Assembly (NCBI RefSeq): GCF_001758195.1
Contig: NZ_MASR01000003.1
Location: forward strand, 248,001-312,000
DNA length: 64,000 bases
Origin: Pseudohongiella acticola
GTDB lineage: Bacteria > Pseudomonadota > Gammaproteobacteria > Pseudomonadales > Pseudohongiellaceae
Direction: 5' to 3'
The translations under genes and the position numbers were made by a program. This document shows, piece after piece, positions 44,234 to 53,897 of the stretch (its first letter is position 1; the number at the start of each line of letters is the position of its first letter). The notes below the pieces were generated by a model that did not search any database, had not been told where the DNA came from, and saw only the letters and a program-made list of their open reading frames with translations.

Positions 44234-45769
44234 TTACGAGCCCTGAGTCGCGTGCGCCTGCAGATAAACCTCCAGGTTGGCACGTGCTGCGTCGTCAAAC
44301 CACAAACCCAGTTTGGTGCGTCGCCACAAAATGTCATCGACGCTACGGGCCCATTCCTGCGCACATAAGTAGTCGACTTCACAGGCATACAGGCCCGGGC
44401 CAATGCAGGCACCCAGCGCCGTCATGTCTTCCGCCCCGGCCAGGATCTCGCTGACTCGCCGCCCGTATTGCCTGACCCAGCGTTCGCGCAGGGCCGGCTC
44501 GAGCCAGGGGTATTCGGCCGACAACTCAGCCGACAGACTTTTTTGGGAGTCGAACTCACCGCCCGGCAATTGTGCATTTGCTGTCCAGTCATCACCCATG
44601 TCGGGAAACACTGACGACAGTTTGTGCAATACCGCTTCTGCCAGCCGCCTATAGGTGGTGATCTTGCCGCCATATACCGTTAGCAGGGGGGCCGGCGCCA
44701 TGTCCAGCTCAAGTGTATAGTCGCGCGACACCTTGCTGGCGTTCTCCACTTCCTCATCAATCAAAGGCCGGACGCCCGAGAAGTGATGTTTGACGTCCTT
44801 TTCACTCAGACCTTTGCGGAAATACTGATTGACGATATCCAGCAGGTAGGTCACTTCCTCGGGAGAAATTTTGGCTTCAGCGGGGTCATCGGAAAAATCC
44901 TGTTCGGTGGTTCCGATCAGCGAAAACTCGTTTTCGTAGGGAATCACAAAAATTACCCGACCATCGCTATGCTGAAGCATGTAGGCCTCGTCACCGTCGT
45001 AGACCCGTGGCACAACAATGTGGGAGCCTTTGACCAATCGCACGGGTTCGGTTGACGCCTCCGGCAACAGTTTCTTACCCAGCTGACTGACCCACGGCCC
45101 GGCCGCGTTGACGACGCAGCGCGCCGACACCTGGTGCCGGACACCGGTATCAGTCTCAGTCAACGTCGCCTGCCAGGCTGACTGACCACCGGCATCAGTT
45201 ATTGCCGACAGGCTGTTGCACGCCGTTCGGGTTCTGATCACGGCGCCATGACGCCGGGCCTGCATCGCATTAAGAACAACCAGCCGGGCATCGTCTACCC
45301 AGCAATCCGAATACTCGAAACCTTTACTGAACCCGGCCACCAGGGGACTGTTGTCGCCAAAACGAATGGCTTTGGACGCTGGCAGGGTGACTCGCTTGCC
45401 GAGGTAGTCGTACAGGAACAGACCGGCGCGGATCATCCATGCCGGCCGCTGATTGGGTTGATGAGGCAGGCGAAACCGCAATGGCCAGACAATATGTGGC
45501 GCCGAGCTCAACAATGTTTCCCGCTCTGCCAACGACTCCCGCACCAGTCTGAATTCGTAGTACTCCAGATAGCGCAGCCCCCCATGGATAAGTTTGGTGC
45601 TGGCAGATGACGTGGCACCGCCGAGATCACTTTTCTCACACAACAGCACTGACAGACCGCGCCCGGCCGCATCAGCAGCGATGCCAGCGCCGTTGATGCC
45701 ACCGCCCACGACCAACAGATCAACGTTGCGCGGTAATGTAGCTGAATCAGCCACCGACGAAACAACCAT
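44234..45769 (-). CDS. glpD: Aerobic glycerol-3-phosphate dehydrogenase
   Basis: A 511-residue FAD enzyme (501 in E. coli) that oxidises sn-glycerol-3-phosphate to dihydroxyacetone phosphate and passes electrons to ubiquinone at the inner membrane. LLVVGGGINGAGIAADAAG at about 18-36 binds FAD; SSASTKLIHGGLRYLEYYEF, the FAD-stretch HHFSGVRPLID and LTVYGGKITTYRRLAE near 365 are typical. The start ATG 45769 is preceded by GAGG. It is divergent from glpK across 71 nt and tightly followed by the acyltransferase gene. Confidence 0.97.
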   Translation of the reverse strand: MVVSSVADSATLPRNVDLLVVGGGINGAGIAADAAGRGLSVLLCEKSDLGGATSSASTKLIHGGLRYLEYYEFRLVRESLAERETLLSSAPHIVWPLRFRLPHQPNQRPAWMIRAGLFLYDYLGKRVTLPASKAIRFGDNSPLVAGFSKGFEYSDCWVDDARLVVLNAMQARRHGAVIRTRTACNSLSAITDAGGQSAWQATLTETDTGVRHQVSARCVVNAAGPWVSQLGKKLLPEASTEPVRLVKGSHIVVPRVYDGDEAYMLQHSDGRVIFVIPYENEFSLIGTTEQDFSDDPAEAKISPEEVTYLLDIVNQYFRKGLSEKDVKHHFSGVRPLIDEEVENASKVSRDYTLELDMAPAPLLTVYGGKITTYRRLAEAVLHKLSSVFPDMGDDWTANAQLPGGEFDSQKSLSAELSAEYPWLEPALRERWVRQYGRRVSEILAGAEDMTALGACIGPGLYACEVDYLCAQEWARSVDDILWRRTKLGLWFDDAARANLEVYLQAHATQGS

Positions 45770-45782
45770 AATCGAGCCTCGG

Positions 45783-45811
45783 AAAACAGGATTTGTAATT
45801 TAGGGTATAGT
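45783..45811 (+). promoter_or_regulatory. glpK: Candidate glpK promoter
   Basis: A -10 TATAGT (45806-45811) lies 17 nt after AAAACA (45783-45788), a poor -35. The start would be near 45818, leaving a 23-nt leader with GAGGG before the ATG. The weak -35 suggests activation. No GlpR operator was recognised in the glpD-glpK gap. Confidence 0.3.
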
Positions 45812-45840
45812 ACCATGCCAAAAAATGAGGGACAGCGAAC

Positions 45841-47370
45841 ATGAGTCACTACCTGCTAGCAATTGATCAGGGCACCACCAGCAGTCGTGCCATCATCTTT
45901 TCGCGCGAAGGCAAAGCGGTCAGTTCTGCACAATATGATTTTGAACAACACTATCCTAATGATGGCTGGGTCGAGCATGATCCGGAAGATATCTGGCAGA
46001 CCTGTCTGCAAAGCTGCCGTGACGCCCTGAGTGCCGGCCAGCTCGATGCCGGGGATATTGCCTCCATCGGCATCACCAACCAACGTGAAACCACCGTCAT
46101 CTGGAACCGCAAGACTGGCAAGGCGATTCATCGCGCCATCGTCTGGCAGGACAGACGCACAGCAGCGTACTGCCAGACCATCAAAACCAGACTGATCAAT
46201 GAAGGACGTGGCCAGCTCATTCAGGAGCGCACCGGCCTGCTCCCCGATGCCTATTTTTCAGCCAGTAAAATCAACTGGATTCTGTCCAATGTGGAAGGTG
46301 CACGGGCGGCGGCCGAAGCTGGGGAACTGGCATTTGGCACCGTTGACAGCTTCCTGCTGTGGCGCCTGACCAATGGCCAGCGGCATTGCACCGATGCCAG
46401 CAATGCGTCGCGCACCATGTTGTTCAACATTCACACCCAGCAATGGGATCCGGAGCTGCTGGCGTTGTTTGATATCCCGGCTTCCCTCTTGCCTGAGGTT
46501 CTGGACAGCGCGGCAGATTTTGGCAACAGTGACCGGAAATGGCTTGGTCATGCCATCCCCATTGGCGGCATCGCCGGCGACCAACAGGCGGCCGCTTTCG
46601 GGCAGGCCTGCTTCTCTGCGGGCATGACCAAAAGTACCTACGGTACCGGCTGCTTTCTGCTGATGAACACCGGCGAAAAAGTACTGCAGTCACGCCACAA
46701 CCTGTTGAGCACAGTGGCCTACCGACTCGAAGGCAAGGTCAGTTACGCCATGGAGGGCAGTATCTTCATGGCCGGTGCCACCATGCAGTGGCTGCGTGAC
46801 AAGATGCACTTTTTTGCTGACTCGGCCGACTCCGAGGCCATGGCGGCACAGGCACAGGCTGGACTGTCGCTTATGTTTGTACCCGCGTTTACCGGTCTCG
46901 GCGCGCCGTGGTGGGATCCCGATGCCCGAGGCGCCATATATGGCCTGACCCGCGACACAGGCATTCCCGACATCGTGACCGCCGCAATGATGTCCGTGTG
47001 CTACCAGACCAAGGATCTGCAGAAGGCGATGGAGTCTGATGGTCTGCGCCCGACCACCTTTCGCGTTGATGGCGGTATGGCTGCCAATAATTTTGTTGTT
47101 CAGAAGCTGGCCGACCTGCTCGGCTGCGAGGTCGATCGCCCACAGATAACCGAGACCACGGCGCTGGGTGCGGCCTACCTGGCAGGGTTGCAGTGCGGGT
47201 TCTATTCAACGCTGGACGACATTAGCCGTCTGTGGCAGCTGGAACGCTCTTTCACGCCCGCGCAAAACAAAGACTGGCGAGATCGGCACTACGCACGCTG
47301 GCTTGACGCCGTGCAACGCACACGCAGTGACCACAGCAGACAGACTTTAGATCAGGAGACCTCGTCATGA
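45841..47370 (+). CDS. glpK: Glycerol kinase
   Basis: A 509-residue glycerol kinase (502 in E. coli). It phosphorylates glycerol to sn-glycerol-3-phosphate in the cytoplasm. Motifs include [20 protein letters not shown] at the N-terminus (ATPase-fold phosphate 1), [42 protein letters not shown] and the [14 protein letters not shown] adenosine segment. It starts 71 nt from glpD in the opposite direction. The next gene overlaps its stop as ATGA and is therefore coupled to it. No glycerol facilitator gene is in view. Confidence 0.97.
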   Translation: MSHYLLAIDQGTTSSRAIIFSREGKAVSSAQYDFEQHYPNDGWVEHDPEDIWQTCLQSCRDALSAGQLDAGDIASIGITNQRETTVIWNRKTGKAIHRAIVWQDRRTAAYCQTIKTRLINEGRGQLIQERTGLLPDAYFSASKINWILSNVEGARAAAEAGELAFGTVDSFLLWRLTNGQRHCTDASNASRTMLFNIHTQQWDPELLALFDIPASLLPEVLDSAADFGNSDRKWLGHAIPIGGIAGDQQAAAFGQACFSAGMTKSTYGTGCFLLMNTGEKVLQSRHNLLSTVAYRLEGKVSYAMEGSIFMAGATMQWLRDKMHFFADSADSEAMAAQAQAGLSLMFVPAFTGLGAPWWDPDARGAIYGLTRDTGIPDIVTAAMMSVCYQTKDLQKAMESDGLRPTTFRVDGGMAANNFVVQKLADLLGCEVDRPQITETTALGAAYLAGLQCGFYSTLDDISRLWQLERSFTPAQNKDWRDRHYARWLDAVQRTRSDHSRQTLDQETSS

Positions 47371-47993
47371 GCGCGCCCAGACGTATTCACCTTATCCGTC
47401 ACGGTGAAACCAACTGGAACAAAGAGCGGCGTGCGCAGGGTCAACAGGAATCCGTCCTGACCGAGGCAGGTAAAGCCCAGGCCCTCGCGCTTCCGGCTAT
47501 ACTCAGTGCACTGAACATCGACGAAATCTATTGCAGCAGCAGTGTTCGTACGCGTGAAACCGCTGCCATCGCCTTTGCTAATCATGGTCTGCCCATTATG
47601 TACTGTGACCATCTGCGTGAAATTCATATGGGTCCCTGGGAGGGCAGGCTGTATGAGGACCTGCGGCAGGACTTCCCTGAGCAATACGATGCATTCTGGA
47701 ACAAACCTGATACATTTGTGCTGAAAGGCGCAGAGACCTTTGCCCAGGTCCAGCAGAGGGCCATGACGCGGCTGAACAGGATACTGGCGGAAAGCCAGTC
47801 ACAGAACATTGCCATCGTCAGTCACGGTCTGTTGATAAAAACCATTCTCAGCTCTGTTGAACAACGACCACTGGCGCAGGTCTGGCAACCACCGGCCATG
47901 CACAACTGCGCCTTGAGTACAATTGAAATCCATCATGACGGCAATCAACGTATAACGCTTTATGCCAATCAACCTTACCCATCAATCGCCTGA
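47367..47993 (+). CDS. Histidine phosphatase family protein
   Basis: A 208-residue phosphoglycerate-mutase-like phosphatase. [20 protein letters not shown] carries the phosphorylated His11 (RHG motif) and the next Arg; [21 protein letters not shown] and [12 protein letters not shown] provide the second His and Arg residues. The substrate cannot be read from the sequence. Its ATG overlaps the glpK stop, so it is made with glycerol kinase, and a phosphorylated glycerol or triose metabolite is an attractive candidate substrate (inference). Confidence 0.87.
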   Translation: MSAPRRIHLIRHGETNWNKERRAQGQQESVLTEAGKAQALALPAILSALNIDEIYCSSSVRTRETAAIAFANHGLPIMYCDHLREIHMGPWEGRLYEDLRQDFPEQYDAFWNKPDTFVLKGAETFAQVQQRAMTRLNRILAESQSQNIAIVSHGLLIKTILSSVEQRPLAQVWQPPAMHNCALSTIEIHHDGNQRITLYANQPYPSIA

Positions 47994-48016
47994 ACAGGTG
48001 AATATCGGAGTCTCGC

Positions 48017-48811
48017 ATGAACAATAACAATCTGGGGTCTACCCAAGGAACTACACCCGGCTTTCTACGAATACTGACCGCTCTGGCCGCGTTCGCGGGT
48101 CTCGGCCTGGCCCTGTTTGCCCTGGCCGCCCCTGTTGGCGTCTGGACCGGCTGGTGGGATTTTCGGCAGGGTTTCACAATCCTGCGCTCTGCACAGCCAT
48201 TTGTGCTGTGGATAACAGTAGGCTGCGCTGCCATCACCATACTTGTTGCTGTCATCGGTCGGCAGGGCGCTGCCCGTCTTGTGGCAGTGGCTGCACTGGC
48301 CACGGTTGCCGCTGGCATCGCCTGGTACGTGCCGCAATCGTACCTGCCAGGACAGGGCGCTGATATTCCTCCCATTCACGACATCAGCACCGATCTGGTA
48401 GATCCGCCCCAGTTTGTCGCCGTGCTGCCACTACGCGGTGACACCAGTAACCCGACTGTGTACGGTACCGGCAACCCCAACATGACACCGGAAGAACATG
48501 CTCAGCGTCAACAGGCCGCCTATCCCGATGTGATCACGCAGACCTACGACGAACCTGCGTCGGCAATATTTGACCGGGCATTGGCGGCAGTTGATGCACT
48601 GGGCTGGGAACTGGTCGCACAGGATGCCGACGCTGGTCGCATCGAAGCGACAGACACAACCTTCTGGTTCCGCTTTAAAGACGATGTTGTCATTCGTATT
48701 CAGCCTACGGCCGCCGGCACCGAAGTAGATGCACGCTCGACGTCACGCGTCGGCCTGAGTGACGTTGGCAAGAACGCTGCACGATTGCGCGCTTTCTACA
48801 ACGAGCTCTGA
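48017..48811 (+). CDS. DUF1499 membrane protein
   Basis: A 264-residue protein with three membrane helices in the first 105 residues (about 18-42, 60-80 and 84-104) and a DUF1499 domain from about 120. The domain text includes DISTDLVDPPQFVAVLPLR at the start, a VDALGWELVAQD core strand and VDARSTSRVGLSDVGKNAAR at the end. DUF1499 has no established function. It begins 23 nt after the histidine phosphatase stop and may belong to the glpK unit. Confidence 0.85.
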   Translation: MNNNNLGSTQGTTPGFLRILTALAAFAGLGLALFALAAPVGVWTGWWDFRQGFTILRSAQPFVLWITVGCAAITILVAVIGRQGAARLVAVAALATVAAGIAWYVPQSYLPGQGADIPPIHDISTDLVDPPQFVAVLPLRGDTSNPTVYGTGNPNMTPEEHAQRQQAAYPDVITQTYDEPASAIFDRALAAVDALGWELVAQDADAGRIEATDTTFWFRFKDDVVIRIQPTAAGTEVDARSTSRVGLSDVGKNAARLRAFYNEL

Positions 48812-48844
48812 ATTAGTCTGGCGCCCGCCCCTTTTGCGTGACAA

Positions 48845-48876
48845 CCGGCGGCGGCTTCCGTTAAGCTTGCCGCCGG
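48845..48876 (+). terminator. Hairpin after the DUF1499 gene (no U-tract)
   Basis: Eight-bp arms CCGGCGGC and GCCGCCGG enclose a loop that pairs further (GCTT/AAGC). It lies 33 nt after the DUF1499 stop and before the LspA-like gene. No T-run follows, so termination by this element alone is uncertain. Confidence 0.45.
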
Positions 48877-48929
48877 ATACCAATTGCAAGTCACCTGAAA
48901 GTGTTCAGATCGGGTGACTGGAGACAAGA

Positions 48930-49448
48930 ATGTCACGCCACTCATCATCCTTACGTAGCTTACTGACCGCAGAGGTTGCCACACAGCGCGCGCGTTACCT
49001 GACCTGGTTTGGCATTATCAGCGCAAGCTGTCTGGCCTTGTCACAGCTCGGTAGCTACCTGATCAACACCCGCATCCCTCTGGGTACCAGCGTAGAAATC
49101 AGCTCAATTTTATATTTCACACACATTCGCAATCTTGGCGGTGTGTTTGGTCTGGCACAGGGACAGGGCTGGATATTCGCGGCCTTCAGCGTGCTGCTGA
49201 TTTCCGCTCTGGTGCTTTATCTGGTGCTGAGCAAACGGGTTCGGGTCTATGAATACCTGTGCTTCGGTTTTATTGCCGGCGGCGGTCTCAGCAATGTTCT
49301 CGACCGTCTTGTGTATGGCAGTGTGATCGACTTTATTGATGTTCGCGGCATCCCCTTCTGGCATTACATATTTAATACCGCGGATACGTTTGTTCATATC
49401 GGGCTCTGGCCGATGCTGTTTATTGGCCTGTTCTGGCACCGCGACTAA
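48930..49448 (+). CDS. Divergent signal peptidase II (LspA-like) protein
   Basis: A 172-residue membrane aspartyl protease of the LspA family, four membrane helices. Both catalytic Asp are present: Asp125 in SNVLDRLVYG and Asp152 in FNTADTF. RNLGGVFG matches the conserved N-x-G-A-F region. However, the first family motif (DQxTK) is replaced by SQLGSYL, so the protein is unlike housekeeping LspA. It is not next to ileS as LspA usually is, so it is probably a second, specialised copy. A GGAG precedes the ATG. The partner substrates are unknown. Confidence 0.8.
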   Translation: MSRHSSSLRSLLTAEVATQRARYLTWFGIISASCLALSQLGSYLINTRIPLGTSVEISSILYFTHIRNLGGVFGLAQGQGWIFAAFSVLLISALVLYLVLSKRVRVYEYLCFGFIAGGGLSNVLDRLVYGSVIDFIDVRGIPFWHYIFNTADTFVHIGLWPMLFIGLFWHRD

Positions 49449-49474
49449 GAATAGGCCGCAAGAATTCCGGTGGA

Positions 49475-50653
49475 CTAAACAGAGTAGAATTCATGTGCCG
49501 CTGCCATTGCAGCGTCCGGGTTTACCGCTGCTCCCATGGACTGCAATGTACTCCCAAGCGCGCTCAGGCACAGCAACACATTCTGTTGATTTGCTGCGTG
49601 CCCCATCAGCCCGATTCGCCATACTTTAGTGGCCAGACTTCCCAGACCGGCACCTATTTCCAGATTCCATGACTGCAGCAGATGCCTGCGAACAGCAGCC
49701 TCATCGATGCCGGGTGGTATCTCAACAGCATTCAGTTGCGGCAGACGGGCGTCTGGTGAAACGATAAGACTCAGGCCAAGCGCCTCAATGCCGGCAACGA
49801 AGGCCTGGTGATGGTGGTCGTGACGGGCCCATGCCGCCTCAAGCCCTTCTTCCTGCACCATCAATAGCGATTCATGAAGTGCATACATGGCATTAACAGG
49901 CGCCGTATGGTGATAGCTGCGTTTGCTGTCCCCGCCCCAGTAGTCCATGATCAGATTCATGTCCAGAAACCAGCTTTGCACTCGCTGCCGGCGGTTACGT
50001 ATGCGTGTAATGGCACGTTCACTGAAGCTGACCGGGGACAGCCCGGGCACACAGGACAGACACTTCTGTGTGCCTGAATAAACTGCATCAATGCCCCAGT
50101 CATCCACACACAACTCTATGCCCGCCAGAGAGGTAACCGCATCCACAATAGCCAGGCAGTCAAATTGCCTTGCCAGCGCGCACAGGGCCTGCGCGTCACT
50201 GCGGACACCGGTAGAGGTTTCTGCATGTACAAAAGCGACAGCAACAGCGTCCGGGTTGCTTACCAAAGCCTGTTCCAGTTTATCCGGGTCAACCGGAAGA
50301 CCCCAGTCATCCTGCACCATGATAGCGGTGGCGCCACAGCGCTCGACGTTTTCCTGCATACGCCCGCCAAACACCCCATTCTGACAAACGATAACCTTGT
50401 CACCCGCTTCCAGCAGATTACTGAACACGGCCTCCATGCCGGCAGAACCTGGCGCAGACACTGGCAATGTCAGTTCATTCCCGGTTTTGAAAGCAGCTTG
50501 CAGAAGACCTTTGATGTCGTCCATCAAACCAATGAACTCCGGATCCAGATGGCCAATGGTGGGACGTGACAACGCAGCCAGCACACGAGGACTGACATCA
50601 GATGGCCCGGGGCCCATGAGTGTGCGCTGAGGCGGGAAAAAACTCTTGCTCAT
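49475..50653 (-). CDS. Alanine-glyoxylate / serine-pyruvate-type aminotransferase
   Basis: A 392-residue class V PLP-dependent aminotransferase. MGPGPSDVSPRVL at the N-terminus is the family start, SAPGSAGMEAVFSN holds the phosphate-binding turn, HAETSTGV and DAVTSLAG bind the cofactor ring, and Lys197 in SGTQKCLS is the Schiff-base lysine. KVWRIGLMGHAAN is the C-terminal family segment. The likely reaction transfers an amino group from alanine or serine to glyoxylate. ATG 50653 follows AAAGGGAG. It begins only 35 nt after the ribosomal terminator, so its own promoter is not obvious. Confidence 0.92.
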   Translation of the reverse strand: MSKSFFPPQRTLMGPGPSDVSPRVLAALSRPTIGHLDPEFIGLMDDIKGLLQAAFKTGNELTLPVSAPGSAGMEAVFSNLLEAGDKVIVCQNGVFGGRMQENVERCGATAIMVQDDWGLPVDPDKLEQALVSNPDAVAVAFVHAETSTGVRSDAQALCALARQFDCLAIVDAVTSLAGIELCVDDWGIDAVYSGTQKCLSCVPGLSPVSFSERAITRIRNRRQRVQSWFLDMNLIMDYWGGDSKRSYHHTAPVNAMYALHESLLMVQEEGLEAAWARHDHHHQAFVAGIEALGLSLIVSPDARLPQLNAVEIPPGIDEAAVRRHLLQSWNLEIGAGLGSLATKVWRIGLMGHAANQQNVLLCLSALGSTLQSMGAAVNPDAAMAAAHEFYSV

Positions 50654-50687
50654 GACATACTCCCTTTGCAATGGGGAAAACACAAAC

Positions 50688-50716
50688 AAAAAAGCCGGGA
50701 CAAGCCCGGCTTTTTT
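50688..50716 (-). terminator. Intrinsic terminator of the ribosomal protein operon
   Basis: Six A, a stem GCCGGG/CCCGGC with a five-base loop, then six T: a canonical rho-independent terminator in either direction. It sits 49 nt downstream of the rplQ stop (50765) on the minus strand and marks the end of the alpha operon. Confidence 0.92.
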
Positions 50717-50764
50717 GTTTCGACAATCGAATCAGGCGATGACACAGCGCCCGGGTTCAGAGAA

Positions 50765-51160
50765 TCAATCCTCTGATGCCTCTGCTGTTGCGTCAGCGCC
50801 ATTCGGACGGCCGACCAGCTCAACGTAAGCCATAGGCGACTTGTCGCCGGCACGGATGCCACACTTCATGATACGGATATAACCACCGGGACGATCCTGA
50901 TAACGCGGGCCCAGGTCGCTAAACAATTTACCTACCGCTTCTTTGCTGCGCAAACGCGCAAACGCGAGTCGACGGTTAGCAACGCTATCTGTTTTAGCCA
51001 GTGTGATCAGCGGCTCAGCAACCATGCGCAGCTCTTTGGCTTTAATGACGGTAGTCTTGATCAGCTCGTGCTCAACCAGCGACGTGGTCATGTTTCGGAA
51101 CATGGCCTTGCGGTGAGAAGAGTTTCTGTTCAGCTGACGTCCACTATGACGATGACGCAT
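50765..51160 (-). CDS. rplQ: 50S ribosomal protein L17
   Basis: L17, 131 residues (127 in E. coli), last gene of the alpha operon. It begins [20 protein letters not shown] and shows [21 protein letters not shown]; the C-terminal tail after ELVGRP is an acidic extension. It lies near the peptide exit tunnel of the large subunit. A strong terminator follows 49 nt downstream. Confidence 0.98.
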   Translation of the reverse strand: MRHRHSGRQLNRNSSHRKAMFRNMTTSLVEHELIKTTVIKAKELRMVAEPLITLAKTDSVANRRLAFARLRSKEAVGKLFSDLGPRYQDRPGGYIRIMKCGIRAGDKSPMAYVELVGRPNGADATAEASED

Positions 51161-51208
51161 ATCTACTATTCCTATTCCAACAGCAGCCTCACGGCTGACT
51201 AACTTTGA

Positions 51209-52207
51209 TTAATTGGCTTTGTCTTCTGTACGCAGGCTGGCAGGTGGCCAGTTCTCCAAACGCAGACCCAGGGAAAGACCACGGGTCGCCAGCACATCTT
51301 TGATTTCAGTCAGTGACTTCTTACCCAGGTTCGGGGTTTTCAGCAGCTCTACTTCCGTACGCTGAATCAGATCACCTATGTAATAAATATCTTCTGCTTT
51401 CAGGCAGTTTGCCGACCGTACAGTCAGCTCAAGGTCGTCTACCGGACGCAACAGAATAGGATCGATTTCATCTTCTGGCTCTTCCGGTGCCGCGGCTTCT
51501 TGGCTTTGCAGATCCACAAATACTGCCAGCTGATGCTGCAGAATGGTGGCCGCACGACGAATAGCCTCTTCCGGATCAATCGTGCCATTGGTACGCAGAT
51601 CTATTACCAGCTTGTCCAGGTCAGTGCGCTGCTCGACGCGGGTACTTTCCACGGAGTAGGCGCAACTCAGAACCGGGCTATAAGACGCATCCAGTACCAG
51701 ACGGCCAACTGCACGGGTCTCATCGTCGTCACTCTTGCGTGAATCAGCCGGTACATAACCACGGCCTTTTCGCACAGTAATGCGCATGTTGAGTTCACCG
51801 GCATCATTGAGGTTGGCAATCACGTGCTCGGGATTGACAATCTCAACGTTGTGATCGGCCACGATGTCACCCGCCGTTACCGCACCTGAGCCTTTCTTGC
51901 TCAGGTTCAGAACTGCTTCGTCCTGACCATTAAGTACAATCGCCACGCCTTTCAGGTTCAGCAGAATTTCGATGACGTCTTCACGTACGCCTTCGATGCT
52001 GCTGTACTCGTGAACAACGCCGTCGATTTCAACTTCTTCCACTGCACAACCGGGCATGGAGGACAGCAGGATTCTTCGCAATGCGTTACCCAGTGTGTGG
52101 CCGAAACCACGCTCCAGGGGCTCAAGCACCACTTTGGAGTGATACTTGTCAAACTCTTCGACTTTTATCAACTGTGGTGTAAGAAAATCCGACAACGAAA
52201 TCTGCAT
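51209..52207 (-). CDS. rpoA: RNA polymerase subunit alpha
   Basis: A 332-residue alpha subunit (329 in E. coli). The N-terminal domain (about 1-235) with [20 protein letters not shown] dimerises and assembles beta and beta'. An acidic linker ([20 protein letters not shown]) leads to the C-terminal domain (about 255-332), where [16 protein letters not shown] and [18 protein letters not shown] contact UP elements and activators. It lies between rpsD and rplQ, the usual alpha-operon order. Confidence 0.99.
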   Translation of the reverse strand: MQISLSDFLTPQLIKVEEFDKYHSKVVLEPLERGFGHTLGNALRRILLSSMPGCAVEEVEIDGVVHEYSSIEGVREDVIEILLNLKGVAIVLNGQDEAVLNLSKKGSGAVTAGDIVADHNVEIVNPEHVIANLNDAGELNMRITVRKGRGYVPADSRKSDDDETRAVGRLVLDASYSPVLSCAYSVESTRVEQRTDLDKLVIDLRTNGTIDPEEAIRRAATILQHQLAVFVDLQSQEAAAPEEPEDEIDPILLRPVDDLELTVRSANCLKAEDIYYIGDLIQRTEVELLKTPNLGKKSLTEIKDVLATRGLSLGLRLENWPPASLRTEDKAN

Positions 52208-52273
52208 GGTTTCACCCTTAACAATTAGCCTGGTAATGTTCTTTACTGCCTTATCTGTTTAGTCCCTCAGGAC

Positions 52274-52894
52274 TTACTTGGAGTAAAGCTCTACGATCAG
52301 GTTTTCGTTAATATCCTGAGACAAATCAGCGCGATCAGGTTTTCGGGTAAACTGCCCTTCCTGTTTCGTTGTATCCACAGTGAGCCACTCCACTGCAGTA
52401 CGCTGGCCAGCCAGATCCATCGCTGACTTGATACGCAGCTGCTCTTTCGCTTTCGGACGCACGGAAACCACATCACCGGGCGCTATCTGGTATGACGGCA
52501 CGTTAACCACGGCGCCGTTTACCAGGATGGCTTTATGTGACACCAACTGGCGGGACTCCGCACGAGTTGAGCCAAAGCCCATACGATAAACAACGTTATC
52601 CAGACGGCATTCCAGCAGTTGCAACAGGTTCTCACCGGTTGCGCCTTTGCGGCGAGCTGCTTCTTTGTAGTAAGAGCTGAACTGACGCTCCAGAACACCA
52701 TACATACGACGTACTTTCTGCTTCTCGCGCAGCTGTACACCATAATCTGACAGTCTGCCACGGCGTGCACCGTGCTGACCGGGGATGGTTTCTGCTTTAC
52801 ACTTGCTTTCCAGCGGGCGTACGCCGCTTTTCAGGAACAAATCTGTTCCTTCGCGTCGAGCTAGCTTGCATTTTGGGCCTAGGTAACGGGCCAT
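52274..52894 (-). CDS. rpsD: 30S ribosomal protein S4
   Basis: S4, 206 residues as in E. coli. It starts [19 protein letters not shown] and has the S4 RNA-binding module (about 95-160) with [21 protein letters not shown]4 starts small-subunit assembly on 16S rRNA and is the classical feedback repressor of the alpha operon. It stands between rpsK and rpoA. Confidence 0.99.
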   Translation of the reverse strand: MARYLGPKCKLARREGTDLFLKSGVRPLESKCKAETIPGQHGARRGRLSDYGVQLREKQKVRRMYGVLERQFSSYYKEAARRKGATGENLLQLLECRLDNVVYRMGFGSTRAESRQLVSHKAILVNGAVVNVPSYQIAPGDVVSVRPKAKEQLRIKSAMDLAGQRTAVEWLTVDTTKQEGQFTRKPDRADLSQDINENLIVELYSK

Positions 52895-52964
52895 AGACTG
52901 ACTCCTGTATTCTTACTCTCGGCAATAAGCCATGATGAGCGATAACTGATCCGGTGAATAAGCG

Positions 52965-53363
52965 TCAGACTCGGCGCTTTTTCGGGGGTCGACAACCATT
53001 GTGTGGAATCGGGGTAACATCCGTGATGTTGCCGACTTTCAGACCGCATGCGTTAAGCGCACGCACGGCTGATTCGCGACCCGGGCCAGGACCATTCACC
53101 TTGACATCAAGGTTTTTCAGGCCATACAACTCGATCGCTGTTTTACCGGCACGTTCAGCAGCAACCTGCGCAGCAAACGGTGTGCTTTTACGTGAGCCAC
53201 GGAAACCTGAACCACCAGAGGTGGCCCAGCTCAGGGCGTTACCCTGACGATCAGTGATTGTCACGATAGTGTTATTGAAGGATGCATGAATAAATGCAAT
53301 CCCGTCCACAACCGCTTTTCGCGCCTTTTTCTTTGGGGCTGCTTTAGCTGCTGGCTTTGCCAT
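52965..53363 (-). CDS. rpsK: 30S ribosomal protein S11
   Basis: S11, 132 residues. The N-terminus is Lys/Ala-rich ([15 protein letters not shown]), then [20 protein letters not shown] and [20 protein letters not shown], with a C-terminal basic PKKRRV tail. It sits on the platform of the 30S subunit near the mRNA exit. A strong hairpin separates it from rpsM. Confidence 0.98.
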   Translation of the reverse strand: MAKPAAKAAPKKKARKAVVDGIAFIHASFNNTIVTITDRQGNALSWATSGGSGFRGSRKSTPFAAQVAAERAGKTAIELYGLKNLDVKVNGPGPGRESAVRALNACGLKVGNITDVTPIPHNGCRPPKKRRV

Positions 53364-53402
53364 AGATAATTCCTGAATCAGATTAAAGCGTTTATCTCTC
53401 GA

Positions 53403-53424
53403 ACCCGCGCACTGTTGCGCGGGT
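53403..53424 (-). other. Hairpin in the rpsM-rpsK spacer
   Basis: A 9-bp stem (ACCCGCGCA/TGCGCGGGT) with a four-base loop lies between rpsM and rpsK in the alpha operon. There is no U-run, so it is more likely an mRNA processing or stability element than a terminator. Confidence 0.5.
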
Positions 53425-53433
53425 CATTACAAC

Positions 53434-53790
53434 TTATTTACGAATCGGCTTACGCGGGCCTTTACGGGTCCTGGCATTCGTCTTGGTACGCTGTCCACGA
53501 ACCGGCAATGAACGACGGTGACGGATACCGCGGAAACAACCGAGGTCCATCAGGCGCTTGATGCTCATTGACACTTCGCGACGCAGATCACCTTCAACAG
53601 TAAACTTGCCAACTTCCGCACGAATATTGTCCAGTTGTTCCGGGGACAAAGAGTTCGTCTTGGTCTGGGGAGCAATACCGACACGTTCGCAAATCAATTT
53701 GGCGCGCGTCGCGCCTATCCCGAAGATGTACTCCAGGGAAATTACGAGGTGCTTGTTATCTGGTATGTTGACACCGGCAATACGTGCCAT
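53434..53790 (-). CDS. rpsM: 30S ribosomal protein S13
   Basis: S13, 118 residues as in E. coli. It starts [19 protein letters not shown] and ends in the basic [20 protein letters not shown] region that contacts the P-site tRNA in the head of the 30S subunit. It is the first gene of the alpha operon after rpmJ, and its 107-nt upstream gap holds a hairpin that may be the S4 target. Confidence 0.98.
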   Translation of the reverse strand: MARIAGVNIPDNKHLVISLEYIFGIGATRAKLICERVGIAPQTKTNSLSPEQLDNIRAEVGKFTVEGDLRREVSMSIKRLMDLGCFRGIRHRRSLPVRGQRTKTNARTRKGPRKPIRK

Positions 53791-53838
53791 AGTTTAACTC
53801 CAATCTTGTAAATTACTCATGTACCAGAGACCCAATAC

Positions 53839-53855
53839 CCCCTCCAATTGAGGGG
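53839..53855 (-). promoter_or_regulatory. Hairpin in the alpha-operon leader, possible S4 target
   Basis: Six-bp arms CCCCTC and GAGGGG enclose CAATT in the leader 49 nt upstream of the rpsM start. In E. coli, S4 binds a pseudoknot in the rpsM leader. I could not fold a full pseudoknot here, so identity with that site is only a suggestion. A weak promoter-like pair (TTGATT, TATATC, 15-nt spacer) lies further upstream. Confidence 0.3.
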
Positions 53856-53897
53856 CGCAAAGGATATACTCTGGCGATATAAAAATCAACCAGATAC

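Noticed and set aside
45770-45840. GlpR operators between glpD and glpK
   Set aside because: No repeated operator motif could be recognised in the 71-bp gap.
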